Shown: piece by piece, positions 53,388 through 61,930 of the stretch
Layout of the letters: the number at the start of each line of letters is the position of its first letter
Numbering within the stretch: the first letter of the stretch is position 1
Origin: Actinomycetota bacterium
GTDB lineage: Bacteria; Actinomycetota; Actinomycetes; Actinomycetales; Dermatophilaceae
DNA: 64,000 nucleotides
Assembly: GCA_020161815.1 (NCBI GenBank)
Contig: JAIUOP010000009.1
Location: forward strand, 1-64,000
Reading direction: 5' to 3'
Position numbers and translations under genes: made by a program
Notes under the pieces: model-generated
What the model saw: the letters and a program-made list of their open reading frames with translations, nothing else
The model's database searches: none
Told to the model about the DNA's origin: nothing

Positions 53388-53984
53388 ATGCCGCGTGCCG
53401 AGATCACCGACCTGCCCTGCCGCACCACCGCCGAGCTCGACACTGCGCTGGACCGGATCGCCTCGGCACCCAAGGACACGGGCACGCTGACGATGGTCGT
53501 CGCGCGCCCGGCCGAAGGGGAGCGGCACGTCCTGGCCGAGGGAGAGCTCGACCTCGCCGTCGGGCTGGTCGGGGACAACTGGGTCGATCGGGGCAGCAAG
53601 CGCACGCAGGACGGTTCCTCGCACCCGGACATGCAGCTCAACGTCATCGGTCAGCGGATCATCGAGTTCCTCGCGCACGGTGACTCCGATCGCCAGGCCC
53701 TTGCCGGCGACCAGCTCCACATGGACCTGGACCTCTCGCACGACAACCTCCCGCCAGGCACCCGCCTGACGATCGGGGACCCCGCGGCTCGCGGCGCGGT
53801 CATCGAGGTCACCGAGCAGCCACACACCGGGTGCGCGAAGTTCGTCTCGCGGTACGGCCCCGAGGCCATGAAGTTCGTCAACGGCGCAACCGGGCGACCG
53901 CTGCGGCTGCGCGGCCTCAATGCGAAAGTGGTTGTGCCGGGGACGATTCGGCCCGGTGATGCGGTCGTGGTCTCCCGCCCCTGA
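53388..53984 (+). CDS. MOSC-domain protein
   Basis: 198 residues. Folded region includes GLVGDNWVDRGSKRTQDGSS, NVIGQRIIEFLAHGD and the Cys-containing EVTEQPHTGCAKFVSRYGPE, features of MOSC domains that bind sulfur or molybdenum-cofactor ligands. No neighbour hints at a substrate. It starts 20 bp after mutY and may be cotranscribed; GTATGCCGCG overlaps its start codon region. Confidence 0.85.
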   Translation: MPRAEITDLPCRTTAELDTALDRIASAPKDTGTLTMVVARPAEGERHVLAEGELDLAVGLVGDNWVDRGSKRTQDGSSHPDMQLNVIGQRIIEFLAHGDSDRQALAGDQLHMDLDLSHDNLPPGTRLTIGDPAARGAVIEVTEQPHTGCAKFVSRYGPEAMKFVNGATGRPLRLRGLNAKVVVPGTIRPGDAVVVSRP

Positions 53985-54008
53985 GGCGCCCTGCCCTGCG
54001 AGGGAGAG

Positions 54009-54521
54009 TCAGAGGATGCGCAGCATGCGGGTGTTGCCGAGGGTGTTCGGCTTGACGCGCTCGAGGTCGAGGAACTCGGCCACGCCCTCGTCATAGGACC
54101 GCAGCAGCTCGGCATACACCTCGGGGGAGACGGCCTGGCCCTCGATCGCGCTGAAGCCGTGGCGCTCGAAGAACCCGGTCTCGAAGGTGAGGCAGAACAG
54201 GCGTCGCACGCCCAAGGCGCGACCCTTGGCCAGGAGTGCCTCGAGGATGGCCGAGCCGACACCGCGGCCCAGTTCCTCGTCGGCGACGGCGAGGGTGCGG
54301 ATCTCGGCGAGGTCCTCCCAGAGGACGTGGACGGCGCCCGCGCCGACGACTCGCCCGCCCCGCTCGGCGACGACGAAGTCGGGCGTCGCCTCGTAGTAGG
54401 CCACGGCCTCCTTCTGGAGCAGGATGCGGCGATCGGCGAGTGGGGAGACGAGCTCGCGGATGTCCCTGATGTCGCTGGTCGTCGCGGCGCGGACGATCAG
54501 GGATGAGTCGCTCTCGGGCAC
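54009..54521 (-). CDS. argA: Amino-acid N-acetyltransferase (GNAT-type ArgA)
   Basis: 170-residue GNAT enzyme close in layout to mycobacterial ArgA (Rv2747), which acetylates glutamate or glutamine to start arginine synthesis. Key segments: VVGAGAVHVLWEDLAEIRTL, acetyl-CoA loop EELGRGVGSAILEALLAKG, FCLTFETGFFERHGF and FLDLERVKPNTLGNTRML. GTG 54521 was preferred because conserved sequence begins soon after. It is divergent from the following membrane-protein gene. Confidence 0.85.
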   Translation of the reverse strand: MPESDSSLIVRAATTSDIRDIRELVSPLADRRILLQKEAVAYYEATPDFVVAERGGRVVGAGAVHVLWEDLAEIRTLAVADEELGRGVGSAILEALLAKGRALGVRRLFCLTFETGFFERHGFSAIEGQAVSPEVYAELLRSYDEGVAEFLDLERVKPNTLGNTRMLRIL

Positions 54522-54705
54522 GGCAGCAGCGTAGTGCCGCGCCACGGCCGTGGTGAGCGCCCCGACCCCTCGCTCCCTCCCGCCCCGTAGGCAGGGAACG
54601 TGACGCATCTGACAGGTGATTGATTAGGCAACTACTACGACATGTAGGAGAATGTGATCAGGTCCAGATCGGGCCCACACCGATACGGAGGGAAGTCGCA
54701 TCACC
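54522..54705. other. Divergent promoter region, argA / membrane protein
   Basis: 184 bp with an unusually AT-rich core at about 54620-54660 (TGATTGATTAGGCAACTACT and ACATGTAGGAGAATG). TTGATT at about 54622 and ACAT/TAGG-type hexamers make a likely promoter, but I cannot fix the -10. No gene. Confidence 0.4.
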
Positions 54706-55278
54706 ATGCGCAGCACGCTCGACAAGCTCATGTCCTGGATCGGGCTCGGCCTCGCCGCGGTCCTGCTCGTCGCCGGGGGCCTGCTCACTTGGGCCTCGAA
54801 CTTCGTCGGCAACGAGGTCCAGACCCAGTTCGCCGCCCAGAACATCACCATGCCCGAGGGTAAGGCCATCGAGAGCCTCAAGGACAAGGCCGACCAGGAG
54901 GCGCTCAAGCCGTTCGCCGGCCAGCCGCTGGAGAACGGTGCCCAGGCCAAGGCCTACGCCGACCACTACATCCTCGCCCACATGAACGCCTCGTCCGAGG
55001 GCAAGACCTACTCGCAGGTCTCCGGTGAGGCCCTGGCCGCCGCCAAGTCCGCCCCCGACGCGCCCGAGACCAAGAAGCTCATGGACCTGCGCCAGAGCCT
55101 GTTCATGGGCAGCACCCTGCGCGGCCTGCTCCTCTACGGCTACGCCTTCGCCACGATCGGCACCATCGCCGGCTACGCCGCGATCGCTGCCTTCGTCGGC
55201 GCCGCGCTCTTCCTCGTGCTCGCCCTGCTCGGCTTCTCGCACGCCAAGAAGGCCGCGAACGCTCCCGCCACCGCCTGA
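54706..55278 (+). CDS. Membrane protein of unknown function
   Basis: 190 residues. One N-terminal helix (about 8-32, WIGLGLAAVLLVAGGLLTWA), an outer helical domain of about 95 residues (GQPLENGAQAKAYADHYILA, HMNASSEGKTYSQVSGEALA) and two C-terminal helices (about 135-180, YGYAFATIGTIAGYAAIAAF). No family recognised. Codon use and GGAGGG upstream support it as a real gene. A strong terminator follows 24 bp after the stop. Confidence 0.85.
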   Translation: MRSTLDKLMSWIGLGLAAVLLVAGGLLTWASNFVGNEVQTQFAAQNITMPEGKAIESLKDKADQEALKPFAGQPLENGAQAKAYADHYILAHMNASSEGKTYSQVSGEALAAAKSAPDAPETKKLMDLRQSLFMGSTLRGLLLYGYAFATIGTIAGYAAIAAFVGAALFLVLALLGFSHAKKAANAPATA

Positions 55279-55302
55279 CCTCACCGTCACGCACGGCACA
55301 CC

Positions 55303-55332
55303 GAAGGCCCCCGGGATCTCCCGGGGGCCTTC
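55303..55332. terminator. Terminator hairpin after the membrane protein gene
   Basis: GAAGGCCCCCGGGA (55303-55316) pairs perfectly with TCCCGGGGGCCTTC (55319-55332); 14-bp stem with a minimal TC between arms. Confidence 0.88.
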
Positions 55333-55350
55333 GCTCGTCCGGTCGACCCC

Positions 55351-55594
55351 GCGCAGATCCTGGCGACTGGCGCAGGGATGGGTGCGCCACCGGGCGGGAT
55401 CTGCGCGAGGTTGGTCGCGATGCCGGCCTGTCACCTCCTCGTGCGCAGATCTTGGCGACTGGCGCAGGGATGGGTGCGCTATCCAGCACGATCTGCGCGA
55501 GGTTGGTCGCGATGCCGGCCTGTCACCTCCTCGTGCGCAGATCTTGGCGACTGGCGCAGGGATGGGTGCGCTATCCAGCACGATCTGCGCGAGT
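55351..55594. repeat. 92-bp tandem repeat, about 2.6 copies
   Basis: Copies start at 55351, 55443 and 55535 (GCGCAGATC each time). The second and third are nearly identical; the first differs at a few bases (CACCGGGCGG for TATCCAGCAC). The first 56 bp of each unit begin GCGCAGATC and end GATCTGCGC, an inverted repeat around nested CTGG/CCAG and GCGCA/TGCGC arms, so each copy could form a cruciform or RNA hairpin. The last copy stops after this hairpin part. No coding function evident. Confidence 0.92.
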
Positions 55595-55664
55595 CACGAC
55601 ACAGGTATGCCGTCCGCTCGGGTGCGCGAGTCACGACAGAGGTATGCCGTCCGCTCGGGTGCGC
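55591..55664. repeat. 37-bp tandem duplication carrying GGTATGCCGTCCGCTC
   Basis: GAGTCACGACACAGGTATGC and onward at 55591-55627 is repeated at 55628-55664 with one mismatch (ACAG to AGAG). Each copy holds GGTATGCCGTCCGCTCGGGT. The second copy supplies the left arm of the clpC terminator. Confidence 0.92.
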
Positions 55665-55677
55665 GGACGGCATACCT
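55640..55677. terminator. clpC terminator hairpin made of GGTATGCCGTCCGC arms
   Basis: AGGTATGCCGTCCGC (55640-55654) pairs perfectly with GCGGACGGCATACCT (55663-55677) around an 8-nt loop. It lies 19 bp beyond the clpC stop on the leftward transcript. Confidence 0.85.
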
Positions 55678-55695
55678 TTGCCTTGGGCCGGGGCG

Positions 55696-58203
55696 TTAGT
55701 CGTTGCCGACGACCATCGGGACGTCGAAGTCGCTGACCTGCTCGGTGCCCTCGAAGGTGAAGGTGGCGTCCTTCTCCTCGCCGGTGGCATCGACCTTGAC
55801 GATCTGGCCCGAGCGCAGCTCGCCGAAGAGGATCTTCTCCGAGAGCGTGTCCTCGATCTCGCGCTGGATCGTCCGCCGCAGCGGGCGGGCGCCCAGGACC
55901 GGGTCGTAGCCCTTGGTCGCGAGCAGGCCCTTGGCCGCGGGCGTGAGCTCGATGCCCATGTCCTTGTCCTTGAGTCGCTTGTCGAGCTTGGCGATCTCGA
56001 GGTCGACGATCTGGACGATCTCGTCCTTGGACAGCTGCGGGAAGACGATGGTGTCGTCGACCCGGTTGAGGAACTCGGGGCGGAAGTGCTGCTTGAGCTC
56101 GTCGTTGACCTTGGCCTTCATCCGCTCGTAGTCGCTGCGGGTGTCCGGCCCGGCGGAGAAGCCCATGGCGGCCTTGGAGATGTCCCGGGTGCCCAGGTTG
56201 GTCGTCATGATGATGACGGTGTTCTTGAAGTCGACCATCCGACCCTGGGAGTCGGTGAGGCGGCCGTCCTCGAGGACCTGGAGCAGGGAGTTGAAGATCT
56301 CCGGGTGCGCCTTCTCGACCTCGTCGAAGAGGACGACGGAGAACGGGCGACGGCGCACCTTCTCGGTGAGCTGACCGCCCTCTTCGTAGCCGACGTAGCC
56401 GGGGGGCGAGCCGAACAGGCGGGAGACGGTGTGCTTCTCGGAGTACTCGCTCATGTCGAGGGAGATGAGCGCGTCCTCGTCACCGAAGAGGAACTCGGCG
56501 AGCGTCTTGGCCAGCTCGGTCTTCCCGACACCGGTGGGGCCGGCGAAGATGAACGAGCCACCCGGGCGGCGCGGGTCCTTCAGGCCGGCGCGGGTGCGGC
56601 GGATCGCCTGCGAGAGCGCCTTGATCGCGTCGTTGTTGCCGATGACGCGCTTGTGCAGCTCGTCCTCCATGTGGAGCAGGCGGCTGGACTCCTCCTCGGT
56701 CAGCTTGAAGACCGGGATGCCGGTCGAGGCGGCGAGCACCTCGGCGATGAGCTCCTCGTTGACCTCGGCGACGACGTCCATGTCACCGTTGCGCCACTCG
56801 GACTCGCGACGAGCCTTCTCGGCGCGCAGGTTCTTCTCGTCGTCGCGCAGGCGCGCCGCCTTCTCGAAGTCCTGCCCGTCGATCGCCGACTCCTTCTCGC
56901 GCACGACGTTGGCGATCCGCTCGTCGAACTCGCGCAGGTCCGGCGGTGCGGTCATCCGGCGGATGCGCAGTCGGGCGCCGGCCTCGTCGATGAGGTCGAT
57001 CGCCTTGTCCGGCAGGTGCCGGTCGTTGACGTAGCGGTCGGCCATCGTCGCGGCGGACACGAGGGCGCCGTCGGTGATCGAGACCCGGTGGTGGGCTTCG
57101 TAGCGGTCGCGCAGGCCCTTGAGGATCTCGATGGCGTGCGCCAGCGTCGGCTCCTGCACCTGGATCGGCTGGAAGCGGCGCTCGAGGGCGGCGTCCTTCT
57201 CGATGTACTTGCGGTACTCGTCGAGGGTGGTCGCGCCGACGACCTGGAGCTCACCGCGGGCGAGCATCGGCTTGAGGATGCTCGCGGCGTCGATCGCGCC
57301 CTCGGCCGCACCGGCACCGACGAGGGTGTGGATCTCGTCGATGAAGAGCACGATGTCGCCGCGGGTGCGGATCTCCTTGAGCACCTTCTTCAGCCGCTCC
57401 TCGAAGTCACCGCGGTAGCGGCTGCCGGCGACGAGCGCGCCGAGGTCGAGGGTGTAGAGCTGCTTGTCCTTGAGGGTCTCGGGCACGTCGCCGCGCACGA
57501 TGTCCTGGGCCAGGCCCTCGACGACGGCGGTCTTGCCGACGCCGGGCTCGCCGATGAGGACGGGGTTGTTCTTGGTGCGGCGGGAGAGCACCTGCATGAC
57601 CCGCTCGATCTCCTTCTCGCGCCCGATGACCGGGTCGAGCTTGCCCTCGCGGGCGGCGACCGTGAGGTTGCGGCCGAACTGGTCGAGCACGAGGGAGCCC
57701 GCAGGCGTGCCCTCGGCCGGACCGGAACCGGGGCCGGCGGTGGCGCCGGCGGCCTCCTTGCCGCCCTGGTAGCCGGAGATCAGCTGGATGACGGTCTGGC
57801 GCACGCGCGCGAGGTCGGCGCCGAGCTTGACGAGGACCTGCGCTGCGACACCCTCACCCTCACGGATGAGGCCGAGGAGGATGTGCTCGGTGCCGATGTA
57901 GTTGTGGCCGAGCTGCAGGGCCTCGCGCAGCGAGAGCTCGAGGACCTTCTTGGCGCGCGGGGTGAACGGGATGTGCCCGGTCGGGGCCTGCTGGCCCTGG
58001 CCGATGATCTCCTGCACCTGCTCGCGCACGCTGTCGAGGGAGACGCCGAGCTGCTCGAGGGCCTTGCTCGCGACGCCCTCGCCCTCGTGGATGAGGCCGA
58101 GGAGGATGTGCTCGGTCCCGATGTAGTTGTGGTTGAGCATGCGCGCTTCTTCCTGCGCAAGCACGACCACCCGGCGGGCCCGGTCGGTGAACCGTTCGAA
58201 CAT
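55696..58203 (-). CDS. clpC: ATP-dependent Clp protease ATPase subunit ClpC
   Basis: Hexameric AAA+ unfoldase that feeds ClpP. The 835-residue product has two Clp_N repeats ([40 protein letters not shown]), Walker A1 [15 protein letters not shown], Walker B1 [14 protein letters not shown], the UVR-like segment [20 protein letters not shown] specific to ClpC, Walker A2 [16 protein letters not shown] and the ClpP-binding DTRSD-proximal region. ATG 58203 ([11 protein letters not shown]) was chosen over ATG 58209 because AGGAG is 8 nt upstream. TAA stop. Confidence 0.97.
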   Translation of the reverse strand: MFERFTDRARRVVVLAQEEARMLNHNYIGTEHILLGLIHEGEGVASKALEQLGVSLDSVREQVQEIIGQGQQAPTGHIPFTPRAKKVLELSLREALQLGHNYIGTEHILLGLIREGEGVAAQVLVKLGADLARVRQTVIQLISGYQGGKEAAGATAGPGSGPAEGTPAGSLVLDQFGRNLTVAAREGKLDPVIGREKEIERVMQVLSRRTKNNPVLIGEPGVGKTAVVEGLAQDIVRGDVPETLKDKQLYTLDLGALVAGSRYRGDFEERLKKVLKEIRTRGDIVLFIDEIHTLVGAGAAEGAIDAASILKPMLARGELQVVGATTLDEYRKYIEKDAALERRFQPIQVQEPTLAHAIEILKGLRDRYEAHHRVSITDGALVSAATMADRYVNDRHLPDKAIDLIDEAGARLRIRRMTAPPDLREFDERIANVVREKESAIDGQDFEKAARLRDDEKNLRAEKARRESEWRNGDMDVVAEVNEELIAEVLAASTGIPVFKLTEEESSRLLHMEDELHKRVIGNNDAIKALSQAIRRTRAGLKDPRRPGGSFIFAGPTGVGKTELAKTLAEFLFGDEDALISLDMSEYSEKHTVSRLFGSPPGYVGYEEGGQLTEKVRRRPFSVVLFDEVEKAHPEIFNSLLQVLEDGRLTDSQGRMVDFKNTVIIMTTNLGTRDISKAAMGFSAGPDTRSDYERMKAKVNDELKQHFRPEFLNRVDDTIVFPQLSKDEIVQIVDLEIAKLDKRLKDKDMGIELTPAAKGLLATKGYDPVLGARPLRRTIQREIEDTLSEKILFGELRSGQIVKVDATGEEKDATFTFEGTEQVSDFDVPMVVGND

Positions 58204-58287
58204 GGACATGACTCCTGACCTTCGGTAGTCCTTCAATGCTAGTCCGGCCCCCGCGCACGAGGGCCGGACTTCTCGGAGGGCACAACG

Positions 58288-58321
58288 CGACCCCGGCGCG
58301 GAGTGTTCCGCACCGGGGTCG
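58288..58321. terminator. Hairpin upstream of clpC
   Basis: CGACCCCGGCGCGGA (58288-58302) pairs with TCCGCACCGGGGTCG (58307-58321), one mismatch. Lies 85 bp before the clpC start; it could be a second terminator for the SPFH gene or a clpC leader hairpin. Confidence 0.55.
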
Positions 58322-58336
58322 TGGTTGAGCCGCGTT

Positions 58337-58347
58337 CGCTCAGGGCT
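58337..58347. promoter_or_regulatory. Possible ClgR box upstream of clpC
   Basis: TTCGCTCAGGGCT (58335-58347) resembles the ClgR operator core CGCYNANRGCG with one mismatch at the last G. ClgR activates clp genes in actinobacteria. Placed about 135 bp before the clpC start. Confidence 0.25.
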
Positions 58348-58396
58348 GAGCCGTATGCCGTGCGCTCGCACTTCGCCGTCGCCCCCACGTGTGCGC

Positions 58397-58440
58397 GACT
58401 TTGCCCTAGGGCGCCTCTCGACACGCCCTGGGGCAAAGTC
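58397..58440. terminator. Terminator hairpin after the SPFH gene, CTTTGCCC family copy 3
   Basis: GACTTTGCCCTAGGGCG (58397-58413) pairs with CGCCCTGGGGCAAAGTC (58424-58440), one T-G wobble. Ends the leftward SPFH gene. Confidence 0.82.
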
Positions 58441-58473
58441 CCGCGGGGCCGGCGCGGGGTGACGGCCTGCCAC

Positions 58474-59142
58474 TCAGGCGGAGGTGCCCTCGCCGTCGAG
58501 GTTGAGGACCACCTGCGCGCCGTGCGGCGCCGCCTGCACCAGCCGCAGGCGCGCGAGCGCCGGGTGGGCGTCGAGCAGCTTGGCGCCGTTCGCCAGCGAA
58601 CGCAGCGCCGCCGTCTCCGCCCGCGCCGCCTCCAGTTGTGCCGCGCCCCGCGCCCGGGCCGCCACGACCTCGGTGGCCGCGTGCCGCAGCTCGGCCGGGA
58701 GGATGACGTCCTTGACGACCACCTCGTGGACGAGCACGCCGACCGTGCGCGCGACCTCGGCCACGGCGCCGGTGAGCGCGGCCTCCTCGAGCACCGCCCC
58801 ACGCGTCGCGAGCTCCTCGGCCGCCCGACCGACGAAGGCCTCCCGCAGCGCCACCTGGGCCGCGAGGTAGACCGTGCCCAGCGGGTCGGTGGTGCGCTCG
58901 ACGAAGTCGACCGGCTCGGCGACCGACCAGCGCACGGCCGAGGAGACACGCACGCCGATGCCCTCGGCAGTGAGGATCTCCTGCGGAGAGATCGGCAGCA
59001 GCGACTCACGCAGGTCGACGCGCGTGAGCTGCGCGCCGAAACGACGACGGTGCCGACCGGACGGCAGGACGCGGGTGAGCGCGCCGTGACGGTACTCGAG
59101 CGCGACCTGGCGGGCCGCGACGGTGACGTGGAACAGGGACAT
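58474..59142 (-). CDS. SPFH / band-7 family protein (slipin-like)
   Basis: 222 residues. Begins MSLFHVTVAARQVALEYRHG; the SPFH core continues with LESLLPISPQEILT-type RESLLPISPQEILTAEGIGV, RVSSAVRWSVAEPVDFVER and GVLVHEVVVKDVILPAELRH, and a C-terminal Ala/Arg coiled coil follows (AARARGAAQLEAARAETAAL). Unlike most slipins there is no N-terminal membrane helix, so it is probably peripheral or cytosolic. ATG 59142 has a near-perfect AAGGAGGTG 8 nt upstream. Confidence 0.88.
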   Translation of the reverse strand: MSLFHVTVAARQVALEYRHGALTRVLPSGRHRRRFGAQLTRVDLRESLLPISPQEILTAEGIGVRVSSAVRWSVAEPVDFVERTTDPLGTVYLAAQVALREAFVGRAAEELATRGAVLEEAALTGAVAEVARTVGVLVHEVVVKDVILPAELRHAATEVVAARARGAAQLEAARAETAALRSLANGAKLLDAHPALARLRLVQAAPHGAQVVLNLDGEGTSA

Positions 59143-59523
59143 GGTGGTGCACCTCCTTGGTGCGGGTCGAGGGGTCGAGCGGGCTGGAGCGTGGCCACGG
59201 GCCGGCGCCGCCGACCGGCAGCGCTCCGCGACGGGGCCCACCCGGGTGCGCCACGGCATACGAGGTATGCCGTGGGGCTGGGGGTGAGCCGCAAGGTCGG
59301 GGAGCGCCATGGCCCGGTCGGCGACGCCGATGGGGATTTGAACCCCGGATACCCTGTGGCTGCTGTGGAAGCAGTGGTCCACCGTGAGCAGGCGATGCGC
59401 AGGACCCTCACCGGCACGCCGGACTGGCTGCTTCCTGCTCACGTCTCCGCGATCAAGGATGACGGGCCGCCCACGACTGTCGCCACCGAATATCCGGCAG
59501 CCGTGACGGAGGCGGCGAACGGG
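59143..59523. other. SPFH-nei intergenic region
   Basis: 381 bp without a convincing gene. It has a GGCATAC word and an adjacent GTATGCC word (GGCATACGAGGTATGCCG, about 59257-59274). At about 59331-59345 the reverse strand reads GGGGTTCAAATCCCC, like a tRNA T-arm, with a CTGCTTCCACAGCAG-like stem-loop nearby, but acceptor ends do not pair. A short rightward frame from ATG 59395 has poor codon statistics. Confidence 0.5.
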
Positions 59524-60480
59524 TCAGTGCCTCCGTTGGCAGCGGCCGCACCAGAAGAGGTTGCGCCCGGCCAGCACCTGCGTGCGAATCCTGCTACCGC
59601 ACAACGGACATGGCTCGCCCTGCCGCTTGTAGACGGCATAGTCCCGAGGGAACGGGCTCACCCGCTCATAGGCCGGCCGCCGCTGCCCGGCCGGCACCCT
59701 CCCCCGCTCGCCTTCGCGTCCACCCTGCCAGTCCACGAGGTATGCCGGGTGCTCACCTTCGCGGGACTCAGCCGCTTCGGCGAGCATCGCCTTGGCCCGG
59801 GTCACCTGGTCGTCGAGGGTGATGATCTGCCCGAACGCGACGCCGATCGGCATGAGGTCGACCAGGTCCTCCCAGAGGGTGAGCCAGGTCTTCTTCCTCA
59901 CCAGGCGACCGGGGGTGAAGGGGTCGACGCGATGCTTCCAGAGCAGCTCGGAGCGGTAGACATTGCCGACCCCGGCGAGGACGGACTGGTCCATGAGCAG
60001 CTCGGCGACCGGGCGGTCGGTGCGGGCGAGCTTCACGAGGGACCGCGACGGGTCGTGGCCGGGCTCGCCGACCCGCAGCGGATCCGGGCCCAGGCGCGCC
60101 ACGGTTGCCTCGAGCTTCTCGGGCGTGACGATCTCGACGACCGTCGCGCCGCGCAGGTCGGCGACGAACTCCTCGTTGAGCAGGCGCACCCGCACTGCGC
60201 CCACCGGCGGAGGTGGGACGGCAGCGGCAGCCGGCTCCACGGCATACCGATGGACGTCGAAGACGCCGATCAAGCCGAGGTGGACGTTGAGGATCCGGTC
60301 GCCCTCGAAGGTGACGAAGAGGTGCTTGCCCCAGGCCTGCGCGCGTTCGAGGAGGAGTCCGTCGAGCAGCGCGGCGCCCTCGGTGAAGCGGCCCTGGGGT
60401 GAACTCACGCGTGGTCGGGTGCCCGCGAAGGCACGATCGAGGGTGAGGGCGAGCCGGTGCAGAGTATGGCCTTCGGGCAT
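59524..60480 (-). CDS. nei: Fpg/Nei-family DNA glycosylase (Nei1-like)
   Basis: 318-residue bifunctional glycosylase/AP lyase for oxidised pyrimidines or purines. The catalytic N-terminus MPEGHTLHRLALTLDRAFAG and AWGKHLFVTFEGDR match mycobacterial Nei1 rather than Fpg (MPELPE). The H2TH region includes DQSVLAGVGNVYRSELLW and the C-terminal zinc finger is CPLCGSRIRTQVL with WCGRCQRR. ATG 60480 is fixed because Pro2 is the catalytic nucleophile. Confidence 0.93.
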   Translation of the reverse strand: MPEGHTLHRLALTLDRAFAGTRPRVSSPQGRFTEGAALLDGLLLERAQAWGKHLFVTFEGDRILNVHLGLIGVFDVHRYAVEPAAAAVPPPPVGAVRVRLLNEEFVADLRGATVVEIVTPEKLEATVARLGPDPLRVGEPGHDPSRSLVKLARTDRPVAELLMDQSVLAGVGNVYRSELLWKHRVDPFTPGRLVRKKTWLTLWEDLVDLMPIGVAFGQIITLDDQVTRAKAMLAEAAESREGEHPAYLVDWQGGREGERGRVPAGQRRPAYERVSPFPRDYAVYKRQGEPCPLCGSRIRTQVLAGRNLFWCGRCQRRH

Positions 60481-60529
60481 GGGCCCCATCCTGCCCGCTG
60501 GGGTCAGTCCGAGGGCTACCGTGGGTCCC

Positions 60530-61861
60530 ATGACCGATGACCGCACCCGCGCCGACGATGCCGCGTACGTCTTCCACTCCTGGTCCGCGCAGGCGGGCCT
60601 GAACGCCCTGCCGATCGTGTCGGCGGAGGGCAGCTGGTTCACCGATGACACCGGGAAGCGCTACCTCGACTTCTCCAGCCAGCTGGTCAACGTCAACATC
60701 GGTCACCAGCACCCCAGGCTGGTCGCGGCCATCCAGGAGCAGGCCGCCAAGCTGTGCACGATCGCGCCGTCCTTCGCCAATGACGCGCGCTCCGAGGCCG
60801 CTCGGATGATCGTCGAGCGCTCGCCGGAGGGGATGGCCAAGGTCTTCTTCACCAACGGTGGCGCCGAGGCCAACGAGAACGCGATGCGCATGGCGCGCCT
60901 GCACACCGGCCGACCCAAGGTGCTCTCGACCTATCGCAGCTACCACGGCGCGACGGCCGGGGCCATCGTCGCCACCGGCGACCCTCGGCGCTGGGCCTCC
61001 GAGCCCGGGATGCCGGGCATCGTGCACTTCTGGGGGCCGTATGCCTATCGCTCGGCCTTCCACGCGACCTCGGAGGAGCAGGAGTGCGAGCGGGCGCTGG
61101 CCCACCTGCGCGATGTGCTCATGGTCGAGGGCCCCCAGACGGTCGCCGCGATCCTCCTTGAGACGGTCGTCGGCACCAATGGCATCCTCGTGCCGCCGGA
61201 TGGCTATCTCGCGGGAGTGCGAGCACTGTGTGACGAGCACGGGATCCTGCTCATCGCCGACGAGGTCATGTCGGGGTTTGCGCGCTGCGGTGAGTGGTTC
61301 GCCATCGACCGCTGGGGCGTGCGCCCGGACCTGATCACCTTCGCCAAGGGCGTGAACTCGGGTTACCTGCCCCTGGGCGGCGTCGTCCTCTCGTCCGAGA
61401 TCGCGGCCACCTTCGACCACCGCGCCTACCCCGGCGGGTTGACCTACTCAGGCCATCCGTTGGCCTGTGCCTCGGCGGTCGCCTCGATCAAGATCTTCGA
61501 GGAGGAAGGGATCATCGACCACGTCCGCGCCCTGGAGCCGGTCGTCGCCGAGCGGCTCGCGAAGATCGCCGAGAACCACCCGAGCGTGGGTGAGGTGCGC
61601 GGCCTGGGCATGTTCTGGGCGGTCGAGCTGGTGCGTGATCAGGGGACGCGTGAGCCGCTGGTCCCGTTCAACGCCTCGGGTCCGGCGGCTGCGCCGATGG
61701 GTGCCTTTGCTGCGGCGTGCAAGGAGCGCGGGCTGTGGCCCTTCGTCCACTTCAACCGGACGCATGTCGTGCCGCCGTGCACGATCAGCGAGTCCGAGCT
61801 GCTCGAGGGCCTGGACATCCTCGACGCCGCCCTCGACGTCGCCGACGAGCACACCAACTAA
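60530..61861 (+). CDS. PLP-dependent class III aminotransferase
   Basis: 443 residues. Family features: FSSQLVNVNIGHQHPRLVAA, FFTNGGAEANENAMRMARLH, TYRSYHGATAGAIVATGDPR, LIADEVMSGFARCGEWFAID and the PLP lysine in LITFAKGVNSGYLPLGGVVL. It resembles taurine- or beta-alanine-pyruvate type omega-aminotransferases, but the amino donor cannot be read from sequence. Divergent from nei with a 49-bp gap; the downstream end is a long palindromic terminator. Confidence 0.9.
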   Translation: MTDDRTRADDAAYVFHSWSAQAGLNALPIVSAEGSWFTDDTGKRYLDFSSQLVNVNIGHQHPRLVAAIQEQAAKLCTIAPSFANDARSEAARMIVERSPEGMAKVFFTNGGAEANENAMRMARLHTGRPKVLSTYRSYHGATAGAIVATGDPRRWASEPGMPGIVHFWGPYAYRSAFHATSEEQECERALAHLRDVLMVEGPQTVAAILLETVVGTNGILVPPDGYLAGVRALCDEHGILLIADEVMSGFARCGEWFAIDRWGVRPDLITFAKGVNSGYLPLGGVVLSSEIAATFDHRAYPGGLTYSGHPLACASAVASIKIFEEEGIIDHVRALEPVVAERLAKIAENHPSVGEVRGLGMFWAVELVRDQGTREPLVPFNASGPAAAPMGAFAAACKERGLWPFVHFNRTHVVPPCTISESELLEGLDILDAALDVADEHTN

Positions 61862-61863
61862 CC

Positions 61864-61912
61864 GATTCGAGGTATTACCGCGGCAGATTCTGCCGCGGTA
61901 ATACCTCGAATC
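61864..61912. terminator. 49-bp perfect palindrome between aminotransferase and ku
   Basis: Left arm 61864-61887 starts GATTCGAGGTATTACC and ends GCGGCAGA; right arm 61889-61912 is its exact reverse complement; one T separates them. The 24-bp stem is more AT-rich than its surroundings. Lying between convergent genes, it is best read as a bidirectional terminator, though the length and perfection are unusual. Confidence 0.75.
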
Positions 61913-61930
61913 AGGGGTGAGGCAGAGGGA

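Noticed and set aside
55351..55664. CRISPR array
   Set aside because: Units are contiguous tandem copies without unique spacers, and no cas genes are nearby.
59310..59420. Complete tRNA gene on the reverse strand
   Set aside because: The T-arm-like sequence has no pairing acceptor stem or CCA-compatible end and the D-arm is missing.
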